IMG/VR virus record: IMGVR_UViG_3300031673_000376
Coordinates: 1 to 27,712 of that record
Direction: 5' to 3' (one strand)
Length of the DNA: 27,712 bases
DNA from: a virus
Shown here: positions 1-6,223 of the stretch, in pieces
How positions within the stretch are numbered: position 1 is the first letter of the stretch
How the letters are laid out: each line of letters starts with the position of its first letter
Notes under the pieces: model-generated
What the model saw: the letters and a program-made list of their open reading frames with translations, nothing else
What the model was told of the DNA's origin: nothing
Databases searched by the model: none
Program-made: the position numbers and the translations under genes

Positions 1-117
1 GCGAGATACCACGATTTGAGCAAACTGAAGCCTCTGCCGAGGGTCTCCGAAGCGGTCGCCGCCGCTATCTACGCCCGGAGCAGGGGCTTCTTTTTGCCTG
101 AAAGGAGGCGAGATTGA
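1..117 (+). CDS. C-terminal end of an unknown protein (partial)
   Basis: Frame 1 is open from the window edge for 38 codons and ends in TGA at 115-117. The visible residues are basic and end in PERRRD. The stop overlaps the TTG start of the methyltransferase gene in a TTGA junction, the same type of junction seen between real genes throughout the window, and the ribosome binding site of the next gene (AAAGGAGG, 101-108) lies inside it. This supports a real upstream gene in the same operon. No domain can be recognised from so short a tail, and the start lies outside the window. Confidence 0.5.
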   Translation, partial: ARYHDLSKLKPLPRVSEAVAAAIYARSRGFFLPERRRD

Positions 118-1133
118 AGTATCCGCTGGCTAAATCCGCTCTGGATTTGTCCTTGCCCGCCGGAACTAAAATTACCCGGATGGCCCTTATACTGCCGCCC
201 GGTCTTTCTTTCGAGCAATGGGAGGCGATAGCGGCCCCTCTTTCGGCCATCGAGAGCGGCTACATGTGGTGGATCGGCGACTGGTGGCACTATGGCGAGC
301 ACGCTTACGGCAAGCGGGCAGCCCAGGCTGTTGATTCGGAACGCTTTGCTTTCCAAACTTTCGCCGATGCCGGATGGGTTGCTGGCAAAATAGAAACTTC
401 TCGCCGGCGAGAAGTTCTTAGTTGGTCTCATCACAAAGAAGTCGCGGGCCGTGAGACGAAAGCCGAACAAGACGAATTGCTTGATCTGGCCGAGCAAAAC
501 GGCTGGACGCGGGCCGAGCTTCGCCAGGAAGTGCGCCGCCGGAAGCGGGCGGCCGAAGCTATTGCGGGCGAGATCAAAGGGAAGTTCCGCGTCGTCTACG
601 CTGACCCGCCCTGGCAATACGCCGATGCCGGAGTCATAACCGGCCAATACGGACGCGCCGAGAAACATTATTCGACTATGAGCATTGATGAACTTTGTGC
701 TCTCGACATCAAGAACAGTCTCGCCGACAACGCCGTGCTCTTTCTTTGGGTTACATCGCCTATGCTTCAGGACTCATTCAAGGTTATCGAGGCGTGGGGC
801 TTTCAATATAAGACCAGCTTCATATGGGACAAGGTGGGGCACAACCCCGGCCATTACAATTCGGTCAGACACGAACTGCTTCTTGTGGCGACAAGGGGTA
901 GCTGCATCCCGGACGCGGCGGAACTACATGACAGCGTAATTTCAATAGAGAGGAGCGCCGTTCATTCCGAGAAACCGGAGTATTTCCGGGAACTCATAGA
1001 CAAGCTCTACATTCACGGGAAGCGCATAGAGTTGTTCGCCCGCAAGGAGGTGCCCGGATGGGAGACGTGGGGCAAGCAGGCCGGAGCCGCGAGCAGTTCG
1101 GCAGCTATGAAGAATATAGAGAATACCAGCTAA
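114..1133 (+). CDS. MT-A70 family DNA N6-adenine methyltransferase with N-terminal phage accessory domain
   Basis: This 339-residue protein should transfer a methyl group from S-adenosylmethionine to adenine N6 in DNA. The key motif is DPPW at residues 164-167 (YADPPWQYA), followed by MSIDEL, LFLWVTSP and SEKPEYFRELI, all typical of the MT-A70 family. Residues 25-145 form a separate module (FEQWEAIA, WWIGDWWHYGEHAYG, LSWSHHKEV, LDLAEQNGWT) that I recognise from other phage and prophage MT-A70 proteins, where it probably helps bind DNA. The TTG start at 114 is chosen because AAAGGAGG stands 5 bases upstream and the TTGA junction couples it to the preceding gene. Its last 76 bases overlap the next gene. 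The role may be protection of phage DNA from host restriction; the target sequence cannot be read from the protein. Confidence 0.88.
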   Translation: MKYPLAKSALDLSLPAGTKITRMALILPPGLSFEQWEAIAAPLSAIESGYMWWIGDWWHYGEHAYGKRAAQAVDSERFAFQTFADAGWVAGKIETSRRREVLSWSHHKEVAGRETKAEQDELLDLAEQNGWTRAELRQEVRRRKRAAEAIAGEIKGKFRVVYADPPWQYADAGVITGQYGRAEKHYSTMSIDELCALDIKNSLADNAVLFLWVTSPMLQDSFKVIEAWGFQYKTSFIWDKVGHNPGHYNSVRHELLLVATRGSCIPDAAELHDSVISIERSAVHSEKPEYFRELIDKLYIHGKRIELFARKEVPGWETWGKQAGAASSSAAMKNIENTS

Positions 1134-1576
1134 AAGACGCAAAGCCTTATCAGGACTTCATTTGCGAAGAACTACACCGGCGCGGCATTGTGTTACAAAA
1201 CATGACCTCCAAGCAATATCAGTTCAAGCGGGAAAACCTTTTGGGACTTGAGATCAAGCTGGACAAGCGGATGGTTGAAACGGGCCGCGTCTATATAGAA
1301 ACCGCCGAAAAAGCACATGAGGACAACGCCGCTTATGTGCTGAGTGGCATATACCGCAATGACAATAGTTGGCTCTATGGTATCGGTGACTATACCATCT
1401 TTTATATATTTAGCAAGAACACGCTGAAACGGCTCGACCAACATAACCCTAAATGGCTTTACCGGCCAGCACCCACCGGGACAAGTAAGGGTTTTTGCAT
1501 CCCCATTGACCGCGCTGAGAAGCTTGCCGACAGGATCATCCGTTTTGGAGGCGACACTGCCAATGGCACGCGGTAG
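1058..1576 (+). CDS. Phage protein with ExK motif, possible PD-(D/E)XK nuclease-fold protein
   Basis: The protein has 172 residues. A central block reads LGLEIKLDKR, then VETGRVYIETAEK, then a SGI and GDYTIFYIF stretch (residues about 62-118). An E-x-K strand, a TGxxYIE strand and a later SGI...DY..F pattern is the arrangement seen in some phage proteins of the PD-(D/E)XK nuclease superfamily, with E65 and K67 as candidate metal-site residues. That is inference, since overall family membership was not tested. The ATG at 1058 has AAGGAGG at 1044-1050, 7 bases away, inside the methyltransferase gene, so the two proteins are probably made together. The pairing could be a modification/cleavage pair, or a nuclease that acts on unmodified host DNA. 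The base composition is AT-richer than the structural genes downstream. Confidence 0.65.
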   Translation: MGDVGQAGRSREQFGSYEEYREYQLKDAKPYQDFICEELHRRGIVLQNMTSKQYQFKRENLLGLEIKLDKRMVETGRVYIETAEKAHEDNAAYVLSGIYRNDNSWLYGIGDYTIFYIFSKNTLKRLDQHNPKWLYRPAPTGTSKGFCIPIDRAEKLADRIIRFGGDTANGTR

Positions 1577-1640
1577 GCTCATACTCAAGACGCTTTCGAC
1601 CTCGCGCAAGTGGAACGAGGGAATCCGGCCGACTTCTTAA
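1563..1640 (+). pseudogene. Short remnant resembling the N terminus of a phage replisome organiser
   Basis: An ATG at 1563, overlapping the end of the preceding gene, opens 25 codons that begin MARGRLILKTLSTSRKW and then stop at 1638-1640. That opening is very like the first residues of DnaD-like phage replisome organiser proteins, which normally continue with a winged-helix domain of about 100 residues. Here the frame ends almost at once and an intact replication gene starts 200 bases later. The simplest reading is a truncated copy left by recombination. A genuine 25-residue peptide cannot be excluded. Confidence 0.4.
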
Positions 1641-1647
1641 AAAATGA

Positions 1648-1677
1648 TTGACGCGGCGTGGATAGGTATATTATACT
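1648..1677 (+). promoter_or_regulatory. Candidate sigma70-type promoter before the replication genes
   Basis: TTGACG (1648-1653) and TATACT (1672-1677) each match the consensus at five of six positions, with an 18-base spacer. A GTATA-T-TATAC palindrome (1666-1676) overlaps the -10 element and could be an operator. The stretch is clearly AT-richer than its surroundings. The predicted transcript would begin near 1684 and carry a leader of about 160 bases before the replication gene. Confidence 0.55.
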
Positions 1678-1703
1678 GGGTGCAGGCTGAGAAAGGGAGC
1701 AGG

Positions 1704-1778
1704 ATGTATGCTCAGGCTCAAAGGTGGAATCATTGGAGAGACCACAAAATCAACGGCAAGCACAGAAGCCCCCGGTGA
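1704..1778 (+). CDS. Candidate 24-residue leader peptide
   Basis: An ATG at 1704, preceded by GGGAG at 1695-1699, opens a 24-codon frame that stops with TGA at 1776-1778. The peptide is basic and contains two Trp and three His codons (MYAQAQRWNHWRDHK at its start). The final codons and the stop lie on the left arm of the large hairpin at 1767-1824. A ribosome finishing this peptide would therefore cover that arm. This is the geometry of a translation-controlled attenuator, but a chance ORF of this length is common. Confidence 0.33.
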   Translation: MYAQAQRWNHWRDHKINGKHRSPR

Positions 1779-1824
1779 CGGTTCCAAAGGGTTCCAATGC
1801 CCTCCACCGCCCGATCCGGGGGCT
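1767..1824 (+). promoter_or_regulatory. Attenuator-like hairpin in the leader of the replication genes
   Basis: AGCCCCCGG (1767-1775) pairs perfectly with CCGGGGGCT (1816-1824), and CACA/TGTG (1761-1764 and 1829-1832) can extend the stem after a small internal bulge. The 40-base loop holds a direct repeat GGTTCCAA (1780-1787 and 1790-1797). A short pyrimidine run follows the right arm, so it could act as a leaky terminator or attenuator before the replication gene. The weak T tract makes full termination doubtful. Confidence 0.45.
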
Positions 1825-1847
1825 TTCTTGTGCTTGAGGGTAATTAA

Positions 1848-2681
1848 TTGGATAGGGGTTGGATAAGACTGTGGCGAAAGAGCCGGGATTCGGGCTTGAT
1901 GCAGAGACCGAAGATATGGACATTCTGGACCTGGTGCCTGATTCGGGCAAGCCATCGGAGGCATAAAACGATGGTCGGAAACCAGCTCATCGACCTACTG
2001 CCGGGCCAGTTTATTTTCGGACGCCAAGCCGCCGCCGCCGAATTAAGGCAGACGGAGAGGAATATTCGGACCTGCTTATCCATTTTGGAAAAGTCAGGAA
2101 ATCTGACCATCAAAACGACCAACAAATACTCAGTCGTAACTATAACAAATTGGGGCATTTATCAGTCCGAGAGCGTAGAAATCGACCAGCAGAACGACCA
2201 AACAGCGACCAACAACCGACCAACAACCGGCCAACAACCGGCCACAAACAAGAATGGTAAGAATGGTAAGAATGGTAAGAATGAAAAAAACGTCTCTACA
2301 AAAGACCGCCGTCGGCGGAATCCCGACTATCTCATCCTCGCTCAAAAGCTCCGGGACCTCTGCCTGACCCACAAGCCGTTCGCCAACGGCCTCGACCCGG
2401 TGCTCGACGGCTACGCCGCCTGGGCCAACGAGATCGGGATGCTGGTCGAGGTGGACGGCCACCCGCCGCCTGAGATAGAGGCGCTTATGGCCTGGGCCGT
2501 GACTGACGCCTTTTGGGCCGAGAACTGCCGCAGCCCGGCGGCGATGCGGGGACGGACGCGTCGGGGGGACCGGACTCGGTGGGAGGTCATCGAGGCCGCA
2601 ATGAAGCAAGGAGACCGTAGTGAAAAAGATCAACGTGGACCTGTCGGCCACAAGTTTGACGGTTTTGGCATCACCGCCTGA
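1848..2681 (+). CDS. Phage replication initiation protein, DnaD/replisome-organiser type
   Basis: This 277-residue protein is the likely origin-binding initiator that recruits the helicase loader encoded just downstream. Residues 1-105 (GWIRLWRKS, WTFWTWCLIRASH, LLPGQFIFGR, RNIRTCLSILEKSGNLTIKTTNKYSVVTI) match the winged-helix N-terminal domain found in many phage replisome organisers. Residues 106-146 are a low-complexity linker rich in Asn, Gln, Thr and Lys, encoded by tandem DNA repeats. Residues about 155-240 form a helical C-terminal domain (LAQKLRDLC, DGYAAWANEIG, AMAWAVTDAFWAENCRSPAAMR-like) probably used to contact the loader. The TTG start has GAGGG 7 bases upstream. Its 3' end overlaps the loader gene by 62 bases. 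Confidence 0.78.
   Translation: MDRGWIRLWRKSRDSGLMQRPKIWTFWTWCLIRASHRRHKTMVGNQLIDLLPGQFIFGRQAAAAELRQTERNIRTCLSILEKSGNLTIKTTNKYSVVTITNWGIYQSESVEIDQQNDQTATNNRPTTGQQPATNKNGKNGKNGKNEKNVSTKDRRRRNPDYLILAQKLRDLCLTHKPFANGLDPVLDGYAAWANEIGMLVEVDGHPPPEIEALMAWAVTDAFWAENCRSPAAMRGRTRRGDRTRWEVIEAAMKQGDRSEKDQRGPVGHKFDGFGITA
2208..2287 (+). repeat. Two adjacent tandem repeat arrays inside the replication gene, candidate origin
   Basis: Three 11-base units of (A/G)CCAACAACCG run from 2208 to 2240, with a degenerate fourth at 2241-2251. Immediately after come three exact 9-base units GAATGGTAA (2252-2278) and a fourth variant GAATGAAAA ending in an A run. The repeats stay in frame and encode the Asn/Lys/Gly linker. 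Iterons inside the initiator gene next to an AT-rich tract are the design of the lambda-O-type origin, so this is a plausible replication origin. That function is inferred. Confidence 0.6.
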
Positions 2682-3249
2682 GCCGCGAATGACTCCAGCG
2701 GACCGAGAGCGCATCCGGGCCGCCATCCTGGAGCAGTTCAGCCTGATGGTCCCCCCGCACTTTCGCGGCCTGGTCGACGCGTTCGGGGATGAGGTGCTGG
2801 CTCGCAAGCTGGTCGGCGGCAACCTGTTCATCCACGGCGCGCCCGGCTCCGGCAAGACGGTGCTCGGCCTGATGGCCCTCCGGCTGATGGCCCTCCGCCG
2901 GGGGACCGGGATGGTCCGGTTCCTGTCCTGCCCCGACTTCATCTTCGGCCTCCAGGGGGACTACGAAGCGGCCAACTACGAGGTCCGGGAGGTCATGCGC
3001 TTCCCCGGCTGGCTGATGCTTGACGACTTCGGGGCCGAGAAGCTGACGGACTTCACCAGGCAGACCTACTATCTCATCATCAACCACCGGGAGCAGTGGG
3101 ACCTCCCGACGATCATCACGTCGAACCTCAACCTCAACGAGGTCGACGCCTGGATCGATCGGCGGCTGTCGAGCCGGATCGCCGGGATGTGCGGCAAGGA
3201 CCGGATCATCGAGCGGGCCGGCGACCGCCGCCTGGCCGGAAAGAAGTAA
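2620..3249 (+). CDS. DnaC-like AAA+ replicative helicase loader
   Basis: This 209-residue ATPase should load the host (or a phage) DnaB-type helicase at the origin. It shows Walker A GAPGSGKT (residues 73-80), Walker B LMLDDFG (132-138), sensor I TSN (167-169) and an arginine-finger region RRLSSR (181-186), all in the order of the DnaC/IstB group. The length is close to that of other phage DnaC homologues, with a short N-terminal region in place of a large DnaB-binding domain. The GTG start at 2620 has AAGGAG 6 bases upstream and lies within the initiator gene, so the two are translationally linked. Initiator plus loader make up a full phage-encoded replication start module. No helicase or primase gene is seen in the window. 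Confidence 0.85.
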   Translation: MKKINVDLSATSLTVLASPPEPRMTPADRERIRAAILEQFSLMVPPHFRGLVDAFGDEVLARKLVGGNLFIHGAPGSGKTVLGLMALRLMALRRGTGMVRFLSCPDFIFGLQGDYEAANYEVREVMRFPGWLMLDDFGAEKLTDFTRQTYYLIINHREQWDLPTIITSNLNLNEVDAWIDRRLSSRIAGMCGKDRIIERAGDRRLAGKK

Positions 3250-3255
3250 ATAGTG

Positions 3256-3423
3256 ATGCGATCTTTTACCATCGGCGGTTACTGGATCACCCTTGTTTTG
3301 GGCGGCAGGTGGCTGCTGAGCCTGAAATATCTCAACCAGCGGGCCTACAAGATACCCGGCGAGCGATGCACGGTCTGGCTGTCGGCAAGTTTGGGGCTGC
3401 TGGCCATCTGGATGCTGAAATAA
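3256..3423 (+). CDS. Small membrane protein, function unknown
   Basis: A 55-residue frame starts with MRSFTIGGYWITLVLGG and ends in LGLLAIWMLK. The two ends are hydrophobic, and residues about 25-40 between them are polar and basic, suggesting one or two membrane-associated segments. It begins 6 bases after the helicase loader stop. A GTG directly before the ATG is an alternative start. The ribosome binding site is weak (AAGAAG), so translation may depend on the upstream gene. No family is recognised. Confidence 0.5.
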   Translation: MRSFTIGGYWITLVLGGRWLLSLKYLNQRAYKIPGERCTVWLSASLGLLAIWMLK

Positions 3424-3445
3424 CACCTACCGAAAGGAGCGGAAC

Positions 3446-3757
3446 ATGGGAGTGGAGACTGACCGACACAGGATCGGGCGCTGCGTCTGCTGCGGCGCCG
3501 AGGGCCGTATCTACGCCCGCGGGCTGATCGCGCGGTGCTACGCGCGGGCCAGGGCCAAGGGCAACCTCGGGGCCTTCCCGCCGGTGGCCCGCCGGGGGTC
3601 CCGGCCCGCGCCGGAGGCCGTCCCGGACGCCCGGACGGGCGCGGTGGCCATCAACCAGTTCGCGCTCGTCCGCGAGGGCCCGGGGCCGCGCCTGGAGAGG
3701 ATGTTCCGCCGGGCGTTCAGCGAGCCGGGTTGCTACGTCCCGGGGGTGCTACCGTGA
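3446..3757 (+). CDS. Small phage zinc-finger-like protein
   Basis: The 103-residue protein opens with CVCCG (Cys13, 15, 16) followed by RIYARGLIARCY (Cys31). This resembles small phage zinc-finger proteins of the pattern CxxCG...ARGLCxxCY, but the third expected Cys is replaced by Ile28, so a normal four-Cys site is incomplete. The remainder is Arg, Pro and Gly rich with no recognisable domain. AAAGGAG precedes the ATG at good spacing. It overlaps the next gene by a GTGA junction. Its job is unknown; a DNA- or protein-binding role is only a guess from the motif. Confidence 0.55.
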   Translation: MGVETDRHRIGRCVCCGAEGRIYARGLIARCYARARAKGNLGAFPPVARRGSRPAPEAVPDARTGAVAINQFALVREGPGPRLERMFRRAFSEPGCYVPGVLP

Positions 3758-3975
3758 CCACTGACGTGATCCGAGACAGTCTGCCGATGGAGGATCTCCA
3801 GCGGGAACTGCGGAAGCATCAAATCAGGCTGAGTGACCTGTCGTATGCCTGGCTCGACGTGGCACTGCATAGCCAGCGAGCGCGGACGCGGATGATGGCC
3901 GCGGAAGAGATTGCCGAATGGATCGCGGCCTGGTTCGGCGACCGAAAGAGGACCGATGCCAAAACGGACGATTAA
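3754..3975 (+). CDS. Small helical hypothetical protein
   Basis: The GTG at 3754 forms a GTGA overlap with the preceding stop, and 73 codons follow. The frame is open further upstream, but that part is an Arg/Pro/Gly-rich shadow of the preceding gene, so the junction start is preferred. The protein is predicted to be mostly helical (LQRELRKHQIRLSDLSYAW, then EEIAEWIAAWFGDR) and is mildly reminiscent of small phage regulators, but no family can be named. It overlaps the RusA gene by 20 bases, which points to co-expression with recombination functions. Confidence 0.55.
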   Translation: MTTDVIRDSLPMEDLQRELRKHQIRLSDLSYAWLDVALHSQRARTRMMAAEEIAEWIAAWFGDRKRTDAKTDD

Positions 3976-4378
3976 CCAGTGTCGGAGCTTCCGACTGATA
4001 GTCCCCGGCGAGGCCGTCCCGAAGGGCCGCCCGCGAGCCGTCCGCCGGGGTGCCTTCATCGCTATGCACACGCCGCAGAAGACCGAGCGATATGAGCACC
4101 TGGTGAAGCTTGCGGCGCAGGCCGAGAACGCTCCCATGCTGGAAGGGCCGATACAGGCGCAAATGGCATTCCACTTCTGCCGTCCGAAGTCGGCACCAAA
4201 ATGGAAAGCCTGGAAGGACACGCGTCCGGATGTGGAGAATCTTGCCAAGGCGGTGATGGATGGCCTGAACGGGATCGCCTATCGGGACGACGGGCAGATC
4301 GTCCGGCTGTTCTGCGAGAAGGCTTACGCTGGGCGGAGTGAAGTGGCAATCGAACTTACCGAATTACCGGAAGGATAA
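3956..4378 (+). CDS. rusA: RusA-family Holliday junction resolvase
   Basis: The 140-residue protein matches RusA, an endonuclease that cuts four-way DNA junctions; phages use it to resolve recombination and replication intermediates before packaging. The N-terminal strand reads PGEAVPKGRPRAV, and the catalytic region reads RPDVENLAKAVMDGLNG then YRDDGQIV, giving acidic residues D92, D102, D111 and D112 in the usual places. The length is typical (E. coli RusA is about 120 residues). The ATG at 3956 with AAAGAGGA upstream is preferred over an ATG at 3911, because the family similarity starts at MPKR and the extension is a shadow of the upstream gene. Confidence 0.88.
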   Translation: MPKRTINQCRSFRLIVPGEAVPKGRPRAVRRGAFIAMHTPQKTERYEHLVKLAAQAENAPMLEGPIQAQMAFHFCRPKSAPKWKAWKDTRPDVENLAKAVMDGLNGIAYRDDGQIVRLFCEKAYAGRSEVAIELTELPEG

Positions 4379-4399
4379 CCATAAACCGGGAGGAGTCCC

Positions 4400-5347
4400 A
4401 TGTGGAAGCGCAAGGCTGAGGAGACCGTAGAGACCGCGACCCCGCAGCAACGGGAGCCGGAGCAGGGAACGCCGCCGACCAACGAGACCGAGCCGATGGC
4501 CGCAACCACCGGCGACGAGGAACCGGAGGTGGCCACCGCGACCGCATCCGCAGAGCCGCAGTCCGTCCCGGAGTCATTCGTCAAGCTGCCGGACTCGGAG
4601 GAGCACAACGTCCGCGTCCCGCTGTCCATCATGGCGAAGGTCGAGACGGCCGATGAGCTGGCGGCCGTACTCGGACGGATCGACGAGCTCGAGGCGGAAC
4701 TGGCAGTGATCAAGAAAGACTTCAAGGGCCGGATAGACGAGCGGATGGACCGCGCCTCCGCCCTGGCCTCCCGCATCCGCGAGGGCGACCTGGCCACCGT
4801 CGCCTGCGAGGTCTGGATCGACCACGCGGCCCGGGTCAAGCGGCTGGTGTCGCTGGAGACCGGGGAGATACTCGCCACTTGCCCGCTGGCCCCGGCGGAA
4901 CTGCAGCGCGAGATATTCGAGCAACCGGCCAGCGATGGGGACCCGGGTCTGGCCGCCGACCTGTGGAGCGTGCCGGACTTCACGGACTGGAAGGCCGATG
5001 ATGTCGAGGCCTGGTATCTGAACCGGCTCGTGGACTGCGGCTCGATGGAGGAATTGGTCGAGTTACTAAAGCGGCACGAGCCGATCATTGATGGCTTCAG
5101 CGAAGACCTCAAGGCGGCAATCAGGGATTTGGCGGGAGCCAGAATCGGGGAGCTTGAGGCTGGATTGGCTTACCTTGCCGGAGACGGCAGCCGCGCCGTC
5201 GCGCCTGATGCCGACGGAATCCTCTCGGCTGAGGACAGCGGCCCGGCGCCGCCCGACTATGATAACCGCGACCAGGCCGAGGCGGCCCGCGACCGGATGC
5301 TCGGCGCGACGGCGAAGGAGGCCGCTGATGCAACCGACGCCGAATAG
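4400..5347 (+). CDS. Acidic coiled-coil phage protein of unknown function
   Basis: The protein has 315 residues. Residues 1-65 are a low-complexity Glu/Thr/Pro/Ala tail without recognisable fold. Residues about 80-135 form a clear coiled coil (LAAVLGRIDELEAELAVIKK and following). Next is a compact segment with CEVWIDHAARVKRLVSLETGE and CPLAPAELQ, a pattern I recall from conserved but uncharacterised proteins in many phage replication regions. The C-terminal third is again acidic and helical. GGGAGGAG precedes the ATG. Its position between RusA and a ParB-like gene suggests a DNA-metabolism role, but this is only context. Confidence 0.7.
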   Translation: MWKRKAEETVETATPQQREPEQGTPPTNETEPMAATTGDEEPEVATATASAEPQSVPESFVKLPDSEEHNVRVPLSIMAKVETADELAAVLGRIDELEAELAVIKKDFKGRIDERMDRASALASRIREGDLATVACEVWIDHAARVKRLVSLETGEILATCPLAPAELQREIFEQPASDGDPGLAADLWSVPDFTDWKADDVEAWYLNRLVDCGSMEELVELLKRHEPIIDGFSEDLKAAIRDLAGARIGELEAGLAYLAGDGSRAVAPDADGILSAEDSGPAPPDYDNRDQAEAARDRMLGATAKEAADATDAE

Positions 5348-5684
5348 CCGGATAATGCGTCTCGGGAAGAAATTGAATCTAAAGTTAAAGGCTCTTTATC
5401 CTGGGAATAATAGCGCTCGATTGATTGAAGACAGAAGAGATTGTAGATACGGAGAAACCGTAGCTTTTTGGGAAGAGGTCAAACGCGAATGGCGCGAATC
5501 CGACGCCGCCAGGGTTGCCGAGATCGAGCGGGCGCGGCTGGGGGGCTATGAGGCGGCAAAAACTGAAATTGCTATCAGCCGATTAAAGGACGCTCAACAT
5601 GCGTTTGGTTTGCATGTGCCTCCCGGATATACATTAGAACAGGTGACAGCTTTAACCGCCCAGCAGACCGGGGGCATCACATGA
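5328..5684 (+). CDS. Hypothetical protein of distinct base composition
   Basis: The ATG at 5328 has AAGGAGG 6 bases upstream and 118 codons follow. The frame continues open further upstream, but only as a shadow of the preceding gene. The N-terminal part is basic (RLGKKLNLKLKALYPG), the middle is helical (FWEEVKREWRESDAARVAEIERA) and the C terminus reads VPPGYTLEQVTALTAQQ. The DNA from about 5340 to 5640 is visibly AT-richer than the genes on both sides, which suggests separate acquisition. It ends in an ATGA overlap with the ParB-like gene. No family is recognised. Confidence 0.6.
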   Translation: MQPTPNSRIMRLGKKLNLKLKALYPGNNSARLIEDRRDCRYGETVAFWEEVKREWRESDAARVAEIERARLGGYEAAKTEIAISRLKDAQHAFGLHVPPGYTLEQVTALTAQQTGGIT

Positions 5685-6223
5685 GCGCGGCCAAGAAGCA
5701 GCCCGATCAGCCGTCCCGGCCCGGCCTGTCGATCGTCTACGTCCCCCTGGCGGACCTGCGGCCCTTCGCCGGCAACCCGCGCCGGGCGACCCCGGATGGC
5801 CTCGACCGGCTCCGCAAGAGTATCAAGGCGTTCGGCTTTACCGCGCCGATCCTCGCCTGGCGGTCCCCGGCCGGCCTTGAGATCGTGGCCGGCCACCAGC
5901 GCGTCGAGGCCGCAAGGGCCGCCGGACTTGAGGTCGTCCCGGTGGTGGTCCTGCCGTTCGCGGACGCGGAGACGGCCCACGCCTACAACGTGGCGGACAA
6001 CCGGCTGGCTGAGGTCGTGGCCGACTGGGACTACGCGCCGCTGGCCGACCTGCTGACCGAGTTGGACACTGGGGCGTTCCCGACGGACGTTCTCGGCTGG
6101 ACGCCGGAGGAGATGGAGAAGCTGATGACGTGGACGCCGAACACGATAGACCCGAAGCTGGCCGGCGAGGCGCAATATGACGAGACGACCTGCCCGAAGT
6201 GCGGCTACAAGTTCAAGACGTAG
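5681..6223 (+). CDS. ParB/sulfiredoxin-fold protein with C-terminal zinc-ribbon-like motif
   Basis: The 180-residue protein contains the ParB N-terminal domain: YVPLADLRPFAGNPR, LRKSIKAFGFTAPILAW, IVAGHQRVEAARAAGLEVVPVVVLPF and NVADNRLAE. In phages this domain usually occurs in modification or regulatory proteins, often joined to a DNA methyltransferase (lengths above 400), and some members are nucleases or CTP-binding. Here the methyltransferase half is missing: only about 60 residues follow, ending in a CPKCG knuckle just before the stop. The next frame encodes a methyltransferase-like protein, so the usual fusion may be split in this phage. The start is an ATGA overlap with the previous gene. 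A chromosome-partition role is unlikely without ParA. Confidence 0.8.
   Translation: MSAAKKQPDQPSRPGLSIVYVPLADLRPFAGNPRRATPDGLDRLRKSIKAFGFTAPILAWRSPAGLEIVAGHQRVEAARAAGLEVVPVVVLPFADAETAHAYNVADNRLAEVVADWDYAPLADLLTELDTGAFPTDVLGWTPEEMEKLMTWTPNTIDPKLAGEAQYDETTCPKCGYKFKT

Noticed and set aside
5681-6223. ParB-like protein as a plasmid/prophage partition protein
   Set aside because: There is no ParA gene or parS-like inverted repeats nearby. The ParB-fold domain is common in phage modification proteins.
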